A DNA stretch of 64,000 nt from DASVEG01 sp035540495 (GCA_035540495.1 DATLGL010000017.1:176624-240623); one strand, 5' to 3'; numbered from the stretch's first letter, positions 16,857 through 25,034 are shown. Numbers and translations: made by a program. Notes: generated from the sequence alone by a model not told the origin.

Positions 16857-19229
16857 GTGCTCAACCGTCTCGCTCACCTCGTCGTCCGGCGCCGCCGGCG
16901 GGTGCTGCTCCTCTCGTTGGTGGCGTTCCTCGTGTTCGGCGCCGTCGGTGGCGGCGTCGCCGATCGCCTCTCGTCCGGTGGCTTCGAGGATCCCGGCGCG
17001 GAGTCGACCAAGGCGCAGCAGCTCGTCGACGACGTCTTCGACGCCGCGTCGCCGAACGTCGTCCTCCTCGTCACCGCCAAGAACGGCAACGTCGACGATC
17101 CGGCCACCGCCGCCGCCGGCCAGGCGCTGACAGCCGAGGTCGCCGCGCTCGAAGGCGTCGACCAGGCGGTGAGCTACTGGTCGCTCGGCAACGCGCCGCC
17201 GCTGAAGTCGAAGGGCGGCGACAAGGCGATCGTGCTCGTCCGCCTCTCCGGGACGGAGGACGAGGTCGACGAGCGCATCGCCGAGCTGTCGCCGGTGCTC
17301 ACCCGGGAGACCGACACGCTCGTCGTCGGCGTCGGCGGGTTCGCCGAGGTCTTCCGGCAGGTCGGGACGACCATCGAGGACGACCTGGCTCGAGCCGAGG
17401 GCGTCGCGTTCCCGATCACCCTCGTTCTGCTGATCTTCGTGTTCGGCAGCGCGGTCGCGGCAGGTCTTCCGCTGGCGATCGGCGTCATCTCGATCATCGG
17501 GACGTTCTTCGTCCTGTTCGTGATCAGCCAGATCACGCAGGTCTCGATCTTCGCCCTCAACCTCACGACCGCCATGGGCCTCGGCCTGTCGATCGACTAC
17601 AGCCTCTTCGTGGTGTCTCGCTACCGGGAGGAGCTGGCCAAGGGCCGCTCCGTCGAAGCCGCGGTGGTCCGTGCGGTCGAGACGGCCGGCCGTACCGTCG
17701 TCTTCAGCGCCGCGACCGTCGCGGCCAGCCTCGCGGCGCTCCTCGTGTTCCCGCTCGCGTTCCTGCGATCGTTCGCCTACGCCGGGACTGCCGTCGTCGC
17801 CGTCGCCGCGATCGCCAGCGTCGTCGTCCTCCCCGCGATCCTCGCGAGCCTCGGGCACCGCATCGACAAGCTGGCCGTTCGCAGGAGGGCGAAGGCGTCG
17901 ACGCGCACGTTCTGGCACGACCAGGCCCTGCGGGTCATGCGCCGGCCGTGGCTCTACGCGGTCAGTGTCACCGCGCTGCTCGTCGTCCTCGGGCTGCCGT
18001 TCATCCACATCCGCTTCGGTCTTCCGGACGACCGGGTGCTTCCGGCGGAGCTCAGCAGCCGCCAGGTGCAGGACGCGATCCGCACCGACTTCGACAGCCA
18101 GGAGGCGGGCGCGGCGAGCGTCGTGACCACCGGCATCGGCGATCCGGCGGCGCCTCAGACCCAGGCCCAGATCGACGCCTACGCGACGGAGCTGTCGAAG
18201 CTCGACGGCGTCTCTCGCGTCGACGCCGCGACCGGCTACTACATCGGCGGCCAGCGGGTCCTGCCGGCCAACGAGTTCTCGGCCCGTTTCGCAACCGCCG
18301 CCGAAGGGGGCGCGACCTACTGGAACGTGGTCCCGTCGGTCGAGCCCATGTCGGCCGAGGGTGAAGAGCTCGTCGCCGACATCCGCGACCTCCAGGCACC
18401 GTTCGACGTCCAGGTCTCGGGGATGTCGGCCCGCCTCGTCGACGCGAAGGCCTCGATCTTCGGCCGCGTGCCGCTCGCCGCGCTGATCATCGGGCTGATC
18501 ACCTTCGCCGTCCTGTTCCTGATGTTCGGCTCGGTGCTCGTGCCCATCAAGGCGGTGATCCTCAACCTGCTGAGCCTCAGCGCGACCTTCGGTGCGATGG
18601 TCTGGATCTTCCAGGACGGGCACCTCTCGGGGCTGCTCGGGTTCACCCCGGTCGGCTACATCGACACCACGACGCCGATCCTCATGTTCTGCATCGCGTT
18701 CGGGCTGTCGATGGACTACGAGGTCTTCCTGCTGTCCCGCATCAAGGAGGAGCACGACCGCACCGGCGACAACGAGCGCAGCGTCGCCGTCGGTCTCGAG
18801 AAGACCGGGCGCATCGTCACCGCCGCTGCGGCGTTGCTCGCCGTCGTCTTCCTCGCCATGGGCACGTCGGGCGTGTCGTTCATCAAGCTGTTCGGCCTCG
18901 GCCTCACGATGGCGGTGCTGATGGACGCCACGCTGATCCGGGCGACCCTCGTCCCGGCCTTCATGCGCCTCGCCGGCGAGGCGAACTGGTGGGCACCGGC
19001 GCCCTTGAAGCGGATCTACGACCGTTGGGGCTTCAGCGAGAGCGACGGCGACGAAGACCACGACCTCGTCGTCCGGAAGGTGTTCACCGAGGGCTACCGT
19101 CTGAACGTGCTCGAAGCCGCCGCCGAGCTCGACGGCGACGGCCTTCGGGAGCTGCTCGCCCAGGAGCACCTCACGATCGACGACCTCCAGGGCTGGCAGA
19201 ACGATCGAGATCAGGGAGCTCTGACATAG
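16857..19229 (+). CDS. MMPL/RND-family exporter
   Basis: A membrane protein of about 790 residues with the two-part MMPL plan. There is a first TM helix (LLLLSLVAFLVFGAVGG-like), an extracytoplasmic domain, a cluster of about five TM helices including LTTAMGLGLSIDYSLFVVSRYREEL, a second extracytoplasmic domain, and a second TM cluster with FCIAFGLSMDYEVFLLSRIKEEH. The paired GLSIDY and GLSMDY runs carry the proton-relay Asp/Tyr of MMPL proteins. Such exporters move lipids or drugs by proton-motive force. GTG at 16857 is chosen because GGGGG lies just upstream; an in-frame TTG at 16845 is possible. A TetR regulator follows. Confidence 0.92.
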   Translation: MLNRLAHLVVRRRRRVLLLSLVAFLVFGAVGGGVADRLSSGGFEDPGAESTKAQQLVDDVFDAASPNVVLLVTAKNGNVDDPATAAAGQALTAEVAALEGVDQAVSYWSLGNAPPLKSKGGDKAIVLVRLSGTEDEVDERIAELSPVLTRETDTLVVGVGGFAEVFRQVGTTIEDDLARAEGVAFPITLVLLIFVFGSAVAAGLPLAIGVISIIGTFFVLFVISQITQVSIFALNLTTAMGLGLSIDYSLFVVSRYREELAKGRSVEAAVVRAVETAGRTVVFSAATVAASLAALLVFPLAFLRSFAYAGTAVVAVAAIASVVVLPAILASLGHRIDKLAVRRRAKASTRTFWHDQALRVMRRPWLYAVSVTALLVVLGLPFIHIRFGLPDDRVLPAELSSRQVQDAIRTDFDSQEAGAASVVTTGIGDPAAPQTQAQIDAYATELSKLDGVSRVDAATGYYIGGQRVLPANEFSARFATAAEGGATYWNVVPSVEPMSAEGEELVADIRDLQAPFDVQVSGMSARLVDAKASIFGRVPLAALIIGLITFAVLFLMFGSVLVPIKAVILNLLSLSATFGAMVWIFQDGHLSGLLGFTPVGYIDTTTPILMFCIAFGLSMDYEVFLLSRIKEEHDRTGDNERSVAVGLEKTGRIVTAAAALLAVVFLAMGTSGVSFIKLFGLGLTMAVLMDATLIRATLVPAFMRLAGEANWWAPAPLKRIYDRWGFSESDGDEDHDLVVRKVFTEGYRLNVLEAAAELDGDGLRELLAQEHLTIDDLQGWQNDRDQGALT

Positions 19230-19864
19230 CCACCACGTCCCGCCCGCCCGCACGCGCCCGCCGCTCGCGCTCTCCCCGAGGAGAGGGCGAGCGGCTGCGC
19301 GAGGAGATCCTCGCGGCCACGGAGAAGCTGCTGCTGAAGACTGGGTCGGCCTCCGATGTCTCGATTCGCAAGATCTGCGAAGCCGTCGGCGTGACCCCGC
19401 CCTCGCTCTATCTGCACTTCCCGGACAAGGACGCGCTGATCTTCGCGGTGTGCGAGCGCCAGTTCGCCCGCCTCGAGCGCATGGTCGCCGAGGCCACCGG
19501 CACGGTCGACGATCCCGTCGAGCGCCTTCGGGTGATGGGGGAGACCTACGTGCGGTTCGGGGTCGAGCACCCGGAGCAGTACCGCATCCTGTTGATGACG
19601 AAGGACGGCGAGTTCACCCGCGACGACTTCGAGAACGGTCGCATGCCCGGCATCACCGCGTTCGGCCACCTGCTCCGCGCGGTCGAGGAGTGCATGGCCG
19701 CGGGTGCGATGCGCGAGCGCGACCCGTTCCTCGTCGCCACGGGGCTGTGGTGCGTCGTGCACGGCGTCACGTCGTTGCAGATCTCGATCCCCGGCTTCCC
19801 CTTCGTCGGCGACCGGGCGCTGCTCGACCACGTGCTGGAGACGCAGATGCGAGGCCTCGCCTGA
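19226..19864 (+). CDS. TetR-family transcriptional regulator with non-standard start
   Basis: A TetR repressor of about 212 residues. The N-terminal helix-turn-helix (REEILAATEKLLLKTGSASDVSIRKICEAVGVTPPSLYLHFPDKDALIFAVCE) is canonical; the rest is a ligand-binding helical domain. In this frame there is no ATG, GTG or TTG near the natural N-terminus; the nearest such codon is far upstream inside the exporter gene. An ATA at 19226 overlaps the exporter TAG stop (ATAG) and has AGGGAG about 8 bp upstream, so start by reinitiation at ATA is proposed. It probably represses the operon through the palindrome at 16808-16834. Confidence 0.85.
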   Translation: MATTSRPPARARRSRSPRGEGERLREEILAATEKLLLKTGSASDVSIRKICEAVGVTPPSLYLHFPDKDALIFAVCERQFARLERMVAEATGTVDDPVERLRVMGETYVRFGVEHPEQYRILLMTKDGEFTRDDFENGRMPGITAFGHLLRAVEECMAAGAMRERDPFLVATGLWCVVHGVTSLQISIPGFPFVGDRALLDHVLETQMRGLA

Positions 19865-20772
19865 GGCGTCGTGCTCTGGGAGGCGACGTCGCGGTCCTCG
19901 CCTCCGCCGTCTGCTTCGGCATCACGATCCCGCTGAGCAAGCTGACCCTCGACGAGGGATCGGCGCCGTACTCACTGGTCGCCGTGCGCTTCCTCGTGGG
20001 GGGGCTGCTGTTGTTGCCGGTCGCGCTCCGGCGTCCCGCTTCTGGGCACGGTTCCGCCGGCATCTCGGCGAAAGCGTTCCCGGATTCGGAAGTGCGCGCG
20101 GTGGCGCTCTGCACGGTGCCGCTGCTGCTCGGGTACCTCGCGCTGACGGTCGGTCTCGAGCGGACGTCGTCGACCGCCGCCGCGTTCCTCAGCTATCTGC
20201 TGGTGGTGATCGTCCCGGTGCTCTCGGCACTCGTGCTCCGGCGACTGCCGACGCGGGGCGTCGCGATCGGCGTCGTGCTGTCGGTCGCGGGGCTCGAACG
20301 GCTTACCGGCGGCGCCGACGCAGGACTGGGCAGCGGCGAGGTGTTGTGCCTCCTCGCAGCCCTCCTCTTCGCGATCCACGTGCTCGTCCTCGGCCACGTC
20401 GTGACCACGATGGACATCGACAGCGCCCGCCTCGCCTCGTTCCAGTTGATCGGCGTCGGCATCCTCGCCGCGCCGGTGGCCCTCGCCGTCGACGGCGTGC
20501 CGGAGGAGACGCTGTGGTGGCTCGGAGCGCTGGCGATCGCAGCGGCCGGCGTCGTCGCGCTCCTCCTCCAGACCATCGGCCAGCGCGAGGTGGGTCCGTC
20601 CCGGACGGCCCTGATCCTCATGGTCGACCCGGTGGTCGCCGCGGCCGGGGGCTACTGGCTGGGCGAGCGCATCGGCTGGAGGGGCGCCTTCGGCGCCGGG
20701 CTCATCCTCCTTGGGATAGCGGTGGCCGAAGTAATGACCCTTGACCGCACGGTCAACGAGGCGGAAACATAA
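19861..20772 (+). CDS. EamA/DMT-family transporter
   Basis: An inner-membrane transporter of about 303 residues with ten hydrophobic segments in two EamA repeats: first repeat from VLASAVCFGITIPLSKL to about 140, second from EVLCLLAALLFAIHVLVLG to the end (GAGLILLGIAVAEV). The substrate is not evident. The frame has no ATG, GTG or TTG near the first helix; a CTG at 19861 overlaps the TetR TGA stop (CTGA), in the same style as the previous junction. A start inside the TetR gene is less likely. It ends just before a long palindrome. Confidence 0.82.
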   Translation: MRRRALGGDVAVLASAVCFGITIPLSKLTLDEGSAPYSLVAVRFLVGGLLLLPVALRRPASGHGSAGISAKAFPDSEVRAVALCTVPLLLGYLALTVGLERTSSTAAAFLSYLLVVIVPVLSALVLRRLPTRGVAIGVVLSVAGLERLTGGADAGLGSGEVLCLLAALLFAIHVLVLGHVVTTMDIDSARLASFQLIGVGILAAPVALAVDGVPEETLWWLGALAIAAAGVVALLLQTIGQREVGPSRTALILMVDPVVAAAGGYWLGERIGWRGAFGAGLILLGIAVAEVMTLDRTVNEAET

Positions 20773-20778
20773 CGGCCG

Positions 20779-20887
20779 TTATGGCTCCGAAGGAGGGACG
20801 GGCGAATCTCGCGCCTGTTCCTCGTGACGGGCCGCCTGATCGTTCCTGCTAGGGCGAGATTCGCCCGTCCCTCCATAGGAGCCATAA
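20779..20887. repeat. 109-bp long inverted repeat reaching the start codon of the next gene
   Basis: Inner perfect 21-bp arms at 20792-20812 (beginning GGAGGGAC) and 20854-20874 (ending GTCCCTCC) are flanked by perfect 10-bp outer arms TTATGGCTCC (20779-20788) and GGAGCCATAA (20878-20887), with a 3-nt mismatch between inner and outer arms. The loop is about 41 nt. The AGGAG ribosome binding site of the next gene (20877-20881) lies in the right outer arm, directly before its ATG. A separate 14-bp palindrome ATAACGGCCGTTAT is at 20769-20782. It could be a terminator for the upstream operon, an RNA switch, or a mobile REP/MITE-like relic. Confidence 0.75.
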
Positions 20888-21547
20888 ATGGCTGATCCGA
20901 AGAAGCCCCGCGCCGCATTCGCCCCCTGGGACCGCCGGGAGCTCCCCGGTTCGTTCTCCGTCGAGGAGACGGCCCGCAAGGTCGGCAACTACAAGTGGAT
21001 CGAGATGAAGCTGTTCGAGGCGCTCGGCGGCTGGGTCGCCACCGTGCCCGAACTCGACGTCAAGATGCGCCTGGGCACCCACTGCTACCACCACGCGTGG
21101 CACGCCGAGCTGTGGCACAAGCGCCTGCCCGAACTGCGGGAGATGAACCCGGACCGGCTCACCAAGCCGGCGAACGACGACATCGTCGCTTTCGTCGACG
21201 CGATGACCGAGCCGGAAGCTCCGGAGCTCACCATCGAGAAGCTCGTCGGCGTCTATCGCGTGCTGATCCCGCACAAGATCGCGGCCTACACGTACCACCT
21301 GAACAACACGTCGTCGATCACCGATGCACCGACGCAGCGCAGTCTCCGCTTCATCCTCCAGGACGAGTACGACGACTGGCGCGACGGCGAGATGCTCATC
21401 CAGTCGCTCCTCGAGACCGAGGAGGAGGTCCAGCGTGCCGCCCGCCACCAGGCCAAGCTGGAGTCGCTCATGATCAAGGCCGGCGGCATCGCCGGTCCTG
21501 GTTCCATCGGACCGGTGCCGGCGACGGCAGGGGAGGCGGTCGCATGA
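20888..21547 (+). CDS. Ferritin-like protein, first of a pair
   Basis: A 219-residue helical protein. Histidines and acids cluster in GTHCYHHAWHAELWHKRLPEL (about 60-80), and a later helix has LQDEYDDWRDGEML (about 155-168), which look like metal ligands of a ferritin-like four-helix bundle. No named family is recognised with certainty. The next gene, which overlaps by 4 bp (ATGA), is a second ferritin-like protein, so they may form a complex. Its ribosome binding site is inside the long inverted repeat. Iron or di-metal oxygen chemistry is plausible but not shown. Confidence 0.7.
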   Translation: MADPKKPRAAFAPWDRRELPGSFSVEETARKVGNYKWIEMKLFEALGGWVATVPELDVKMRLGTHCYHHAWHAELWHKRLPELREMNPDRLTKPANDDIVAFVDAMTEPEAPELTIEKLVGVYRVLIPHKIAAYTYHLNNTSSITDAPTQRSLRFILQDEYDDWRDGEMLIQSLLETEEEVQRAARHQAKLESLMIKAGGIAGPGSIGPVPATAGEAVA

Positions 21548-22392
21548 AGAAGCTCATGACCTCGCAGGAGCTGGCCCGTGACGGCCGCTTCAAGCGGGTG
21601 CCGGTGCAGGCACGCGCCCTCGATCGGCGCATGTCGCCGAAGGAGAAGGACGCGGCCGCCGGCAAGAAGATCGCGCCCCGCAACCAGTTCTCGCCCGAGC
21701 ATCCCGACGCGCCCGATCGAGCCCGCAGCCTGATGCACGGCATCTTCGTCGGGGAGATCCAGGCCCTCGAGGGCGCCGGTCGTACGTGCTGGGACTTCGA
21801 GGCCGGCGACGGCACGAACGGCACGGTCCCCTTCGCGCTGAAGCTCGACATGGCCCGCCAGTGCTGGGACGAGGCCCGGCACTGCGAGATCTCCGTGAAG
21901 CTCAGCGAGCACATGGGGACCGAGATCGGTGAGTTCGGCGAATCAGCGTTCCTCTTCGAAGCCGCCTGCAACCCCGACCCGATCCTGCGCCTCGCCGGCG
22001 TCAACCGTGCCCTCGAAGGCCTCGCGATCGACGTCTTCAACACCATGAAGATGTTCGGCGACACCTCCGGCGACCCCGTGCTCGAGTTCTGCGAGGACTG
22101 GATGCTCGCGGACGAGGTCACCCACGTGAAGATGGGCTCCGACTGGCTCCGCAAGGGGACCGAGAACGACCCCGAGCGTCGCAACCGGGCGCTCGAGTTC
22201 CAGAAGGTCGTCGACAAGCTCTTCTCGGGCGGCGGCTTCCGCGGTGACGACGACGCGAGCCCCATCAAGCTCGCCCGCCGCTTCCGCGAGCTGGCCGGCT
22301 TCGACAAGACCGAGATCGACGAGATCGCCCACCTGTCGCAGGAGGCACTCGAAGAGGCTCGGGCGCGCGTGGGCGGGGCCTACGGGTCGTAA
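21544..22392 (+). CDS. Ferritin-like di-metal protein, DUF455-like
   Basis: A 282-residue protein with four metal-ligand helices of the ferritin-like superfamily: HGIFVGEIQALEGAGR, ARQCWDEARHCEIS (EARH), NRALEGLAIDVFNTM and LADEVTHVKMGSDW (DEVTH). The paired E and ExxH motifs fit a carboxylate-bridged di-metal centre. The pattern is close to DUF455/MiaE-like proteins. Its ATG overlaps the stop of the preceding ferritin-like gene. The substrate is unknown; RNA or small-molecule hydroxylation would be possible for this fold. Confidence 0.72.
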   Translation: MKKLMTSQELARDGRFKRVPVQARALDRRMSPKEKDAAAGKKIAPRNQFSPEHPDAPDRARSLMHGIFVGEIQALEGAGRTCWDFEAGDGTNGTVPFALKLDMARQCWDEARHCEISVKLSEHMGTEIGEFGESAFLFEAACNPDPILRLAGVNRALEGLAIDVFNTMKMFGDTSGDPVLEFCEDWMLADEVTHVKMGSDWLRKGTENDPERRNRALEFQKVVDKLFSGGGFRGDDDASPIKLARRFRELAGFDKTEIDEIAHLSQEALEEARARVGGAYGS

Positions 22393-22953
22393 GTGGCGAC
22401 CATCCGCGTCACCCCGCAGGAGTACACCTACACGACCTACGACGCCGGCGAGATCGAGCGCATCGCGCTGCGCCTCGCCGGGCAGGTCGGCCTCGACGAC
22501 GCCACGATCGAGATCGACGTCGACGAGTCGACCCCGCTCGCCCGTACCCGCATCGAGTCGCTCGACGAACCGGTTCGCATCCACATCGAGGGCGGCGCGA
22601 TGGAAGACCCGACGGCGCCCCGGGAGCTGAGCGAGCGGCTCACCAGCGAGACGATCGGACGCCTGCTCCTGCGGGTCGTCGACCGGCGCTCCGGCCGCTT
22701 CGCCGAGGCGCCGGCCGACGAGGAACTGACGCTCCCGCAGCTGACTGCGTGGGAGACGTCGTGCCTCGGTCGCCTGGAGCGGCTCGGCTACGACGTCCGT
22801 CCGCCCCGCCGGCGGTACCACTTCCGCACGCGGCATGGCTTCAGCGACACCGCGGACGCCGTCTTCGACCGGCTGTGGGCGACGGACGAGCTCAGCTGGG
22901 CCGACATCGAAGCTGCCTGCGCGGAGACCGAGGCGGCCAAGCAACCGGCATGA
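22393..22953 (+). CDS. Hypothetical protein in the ferritin-like operon
   Basis: A 186-residue protein starting with GTG directly after the previous stop, with no gap. The first half is a beta-rich, acidic domain (ATIEIDVDEST...VRIHIEGGAMEDP). The second half is helical and ends with WATDELSWADIEAACAETEAA. No family is recognised, and there is no signal peptide or membrane segment. The tight spacing on both sides suggests it works with the two ferritin-like proteins and the sigma-like protein. Confidence 0.7.
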   Translation: MATIRVTPQEYTYTTYDAGEIERIALRLAGQVGLDDATIEIDVDESTPLARTRIESLDEPVRIHIEGGAMEDPTAPRELSERLTSETIGRLLLRVVDRRSGRFAEAPADEELTLPQLTAWETSCLGRLERLGYDVRPPRRRYHFRTRHGFSDTADAVFDRLWATDELSWADIEAACAETEAAKQPA

Positions 22954-22960
22954 TGCCGGG

Positions 22961-23437
22961 GTGGACGACGAGGAGTTCCGCCACTACCTCGAGCAGGCCG
23001 CGAACGAGCCGCTCCTGAGCCGCGAGGAGGAGGAGCGTCTCGGTCGTCTCGCCGCTGAGGGGGACGAGGAGGCGATGGCGCAGCTCGTCCGCTCGAACCT
23101 CCGGCTCGTCATAGCCCTCGCCCGCCGTTACGTGGCGTCGGGCGTGCCACTCGTCGACCTCGTCCAGGAAGGCAACCTCGCGTTGATGCGCGCCGTGCAG
23201 AGCTTCGACCCCGGGCGCGGCTTCCGCTTCTCGACGCACGCCACCTGGTTCATCCGCAAGGCGATGGGAGAGAGCATCCGGGCCCAGGTCGACAGCTCCG
23301 ACCTCGCCCGGCTGCAGGAGGCGTGGGACGGCTTCGTCGCCCACGCCGGGCGCCAGCCGACCATCGACGAGCTCGCGACCGAGAGCGGGCTGAGCGTCGA
23401 GGAGATCGCCGACCTGCTCCGCCCGCCGGCGGACTGA
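22961..23437 (+). CDS. Sigma-70-like protein lacking region 4
   Basis: A 158-residue protein with RpoD-type regions 1.2-2 (LLSREEEERLGRLAAEGDEEAMAQLVRSNLRLVIALARRYV; VPLVDLVQEGNLALMRAVQSFDP; FRFSTHATWFIRKAM) and the start of region 3 (GRQPTIDELATESGLSVEEIADLL), ending there. No region 4 follows: the frame stops at TGA and again soon after. Without region 4 it cannot read a -35 element, so it may use extended -10 promoters, act as a regulator, or be decaying. The GTG is 7 bp after the upstream gene, in the ferritin-like operon. A full paralogue lies at 24074. Confidence 0.82.
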   Translation: MDDEEFRHYLEQAANEPLLSREEEERLGRLAAEGDEEAMAQLVRSNLRLVIALARRYVASGVPLVDLVQEGNLALMRAVQSFDPGRGFRFSTHATWFIRKAMGESIRAQVDSSDLARLQEAWDGFVAHAGRQPTIDELATESGLSVEEIADLLRPPAD

Positions 23438-23452
23438 CCAGGTGCGGCCGGC

Positions 23453-23770
23453 CTAGTTCAGGTCGTGGGCGGAGAGACCCTCGAGCAGGTCGATCTCGGG
23501 CGGCTCGCTGAGCAAGCCGTCGCACGACCGGGCCATCTCGACCATCTCCTCGGAATCGAAGTGCTCCCTCTGGGCATCGGGGCTCTCCCACTTCTCGATC
23601 ACCACGAAGCGCCCGGGCGAGGTGACGGATTGCGTCAGATCGATGTTCCTGCAGCCCTGACGCATGCGGGACAGGACGACGTACTTCGACAGCACGCCCA
23701 GGAGCCGGTCGGGATCCGACGCCTCGAAGCGCATCGTCACGATGGTGATCTCTGGCTCTTCGTCCGGCAT
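23453..23770 (-). CDS. ABM-domain (antibiotic biosynthesis monooxygenase-like) protein
   Basis: A 105-residue protein with the dimeric alpha-beta barrel pattern of ABM/YgiN proteins: ITIVTMRFEASDPDRLLGVL, SRMRQGCRNIDLTQSVTSPGRFVVIEKWESPDAQREHF. Members act as quinol monooxygenases or bind haem-like ligands; here only the fold can be assigned. It converges with the truncated sigma gene, 15 bp apart. Confidence 0.78.
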   Translation of the reverse strand: MPDEEPEITIVTMRFEASDPDRLLGVLSKYVVLSRMRQGCRNIDLTQSVTSPGRFVVIEKWESPDAQREHFDSEEMVEMARSCDGLLSEPPEIDLLEGLSAHDLN

Positions 23771-24073
23771 GGGGCGACCCTACCGAGCGCGCCTGGCCAC
23801 TCGAGGGGAAAGCGACCCGATCGGAGGAGTTGCTCCGTTTGTCGTCGAAATCTCCGTTGCACAGGGCCTCAGGAAGGCCAACCGGATCCCGATCATTCTC
23901 CGTACACAGACGCACTGGATCCGCTGAGGTGCCAGCTCGGGGGGCTTGACCTCACCGGTATGGTGCAAACAGAGGGTCTTCCAGGCAGGAATCGCATCGG
24001 GGAATGGCCTCGGCGTCGTAGACGTTGATCAGTCACCCCCCTCAATTCGTCTCCGCAGAAGGGTTCAGGTTTC
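23771..24073. other. 303-bp non-coding gap before the sigma factor gene
   Basis: The gap separates two divergent genes, so it should hold both promoters. A TTGACC (near 23949) is seen, but no convincing -10 at proper distance follows. No RNA gene or strong inverted repeat was found. The length suggests a long regulated leader for the sigma gene. Confidence 0.4.
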
Positions 24074-25012
24074 GTGCCGAAGGAGCGAGTAGAACGCGAC
24101 GAGGAAGACCTCGTCAGGCTGTACCTCACCGACATCGGGCAGTACCCGCTGCTCACCAAAGACGACGAAGTTCGTCTTGCCCAGCAGATCGAAGCGGGCA
24201 CCGAAGCGCGGCAGGCGCTGGAGAAGGGCGGCAAGGATCTCACCGCCGCCCGCAAGCGAGAGCTCCGGAAGCTCATCCACCAGGGTGAAGACGCGGAGCG
24301 GACGTTCGTGCAGTCGAACCTGCGCCTCGTGGTGTCGATCGCGAAGAAGTACCAGGCCTCCGGCCTTCCGCTGCTCGACCTCATCCAGGAGGGCAACCTC
24401 GGCCTGATGCACGCCGTCGAGAAGTTCGACTGGCGCAAGGGCTTCAAGTTCTCCACCTACGCGACGTGGTGGATCCGTCAGGCCATCACCCGCGGCATCG
24501 CCAACACCGGCCGCACGATCCGCCTGCCCGTCCATGCTGGCGACACCCTCGCCCGCGTGCAGAAGGCGCGCGCCCGCCTCGAGCTGAAGCTCGGCCGTCC
24601 TGCCACCCACTCGGAGCTGTCCGCCGAGCTCGAGATGCCGGAAGACAAGGTCACCGAGGCGCTCCGCTTCGCCGCCGAACCCCTCTCGCTGTCGGAGCCG
24701 CTGCGCGAAGACGGCGACGCCGAACTCGGCGACGTCGTGGAAGACCGCTCGGCCGAGTCGCCGTTCGAGGTGGCGGCCACGGCTCTCCTGCCCGACGAGA
24801 TCGCCCGCCTGCTCGGCCCTCTCGACGAGCGGGAGCGGGAGATCCTGCGCCTCCGCTTCGGTCTCGACCGGGGCGAGCCCCGGACCCTCGAAGAGGTCGG
24901 CGAGCACTTCAACCTCACTCGCGAGCGCATCCGCCAGATCGAGGCGCGGGCGATGTCGAAGCTGCGTCACCCGTCGAGCGATACCGGCGCTCGCGACCTC
25001 CTCACCGTCTGA
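24074..25012 (+). CDS. RNA polymerase sigma-70 factor, RpoD/HrdB type
   Basis: A 312-residue sigma factor of the primary or primary-like group. It has region 1.2 (DLVRLYLTDIGQYPLLTKDDEVRLAQQIEAG), region 2 (NLRLVVSIAKKYQASGLPLLDLIQEGNLGLMHAVEKFDWRKGFKFSTYATWWIRQAITR), region 3 (GRPATHSELSAELEM) and region 4 (EREILRLRFGLDRGEPRTLEEVGEHFNLTRERIRQIEARAMSKLR). Region 2.4 and the region 4 helix-turn-helix are near identical to housekeeping sigma factors. It lacks a long region 1.1, so it may be a group 2 factor instead of the essential one. The start is GTG. Confidence 0.92.
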   Translation: MPKERVERDEEDLVRLYLTDIGQYPLLTKDDEVRLAQQIEAGTEARQALEKGGKDLTAARKRELRKLIHQGEDAERTFVQSNLRLVVSIAKKYQASGLPLLDLIQEGNLGLMHAVEKFDWRKGFKFSTYATWWIRQAITRGIANTGRTIRLPVHAGDTLARVQKARARLELKLGRPATHSELSAELEMPEDKVTEALRFAAEPLSLSEPLREDGDAELGDVVEDRSAESPFEVAATALLPDEIARLLGPLDEREREILRLRFGLDRGEPRTLEEVGEHFNLTRERIRQIEARAMSKLRHPSSDTGARDLLTV

Positions 25013-25034
25013 GGCCGCGAGCGTCCAGCATCCT

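Noticed and set aside
16671..19253. Very long open frame (about 860 codons) on the minus strand across the MMPL gene
   Set aside because: Its composition is Asp/Arg/Glu/His-rich low-information sequence typical of the antisense of a high-GC gene; the plus strand has clear MMPL motifs.
23438..23452. Readthrough of the sigma-like gene UGA as selenocysteine to reach a region 4
   Set aside because: A TAG stop follows within a few codons and no region 4 sequence exists before the next gene.
23940..23980. TTGACC as a -35 box of the sigma gene
   Set aside because: No acceptable -10 element is found 16-18 bp downstream.
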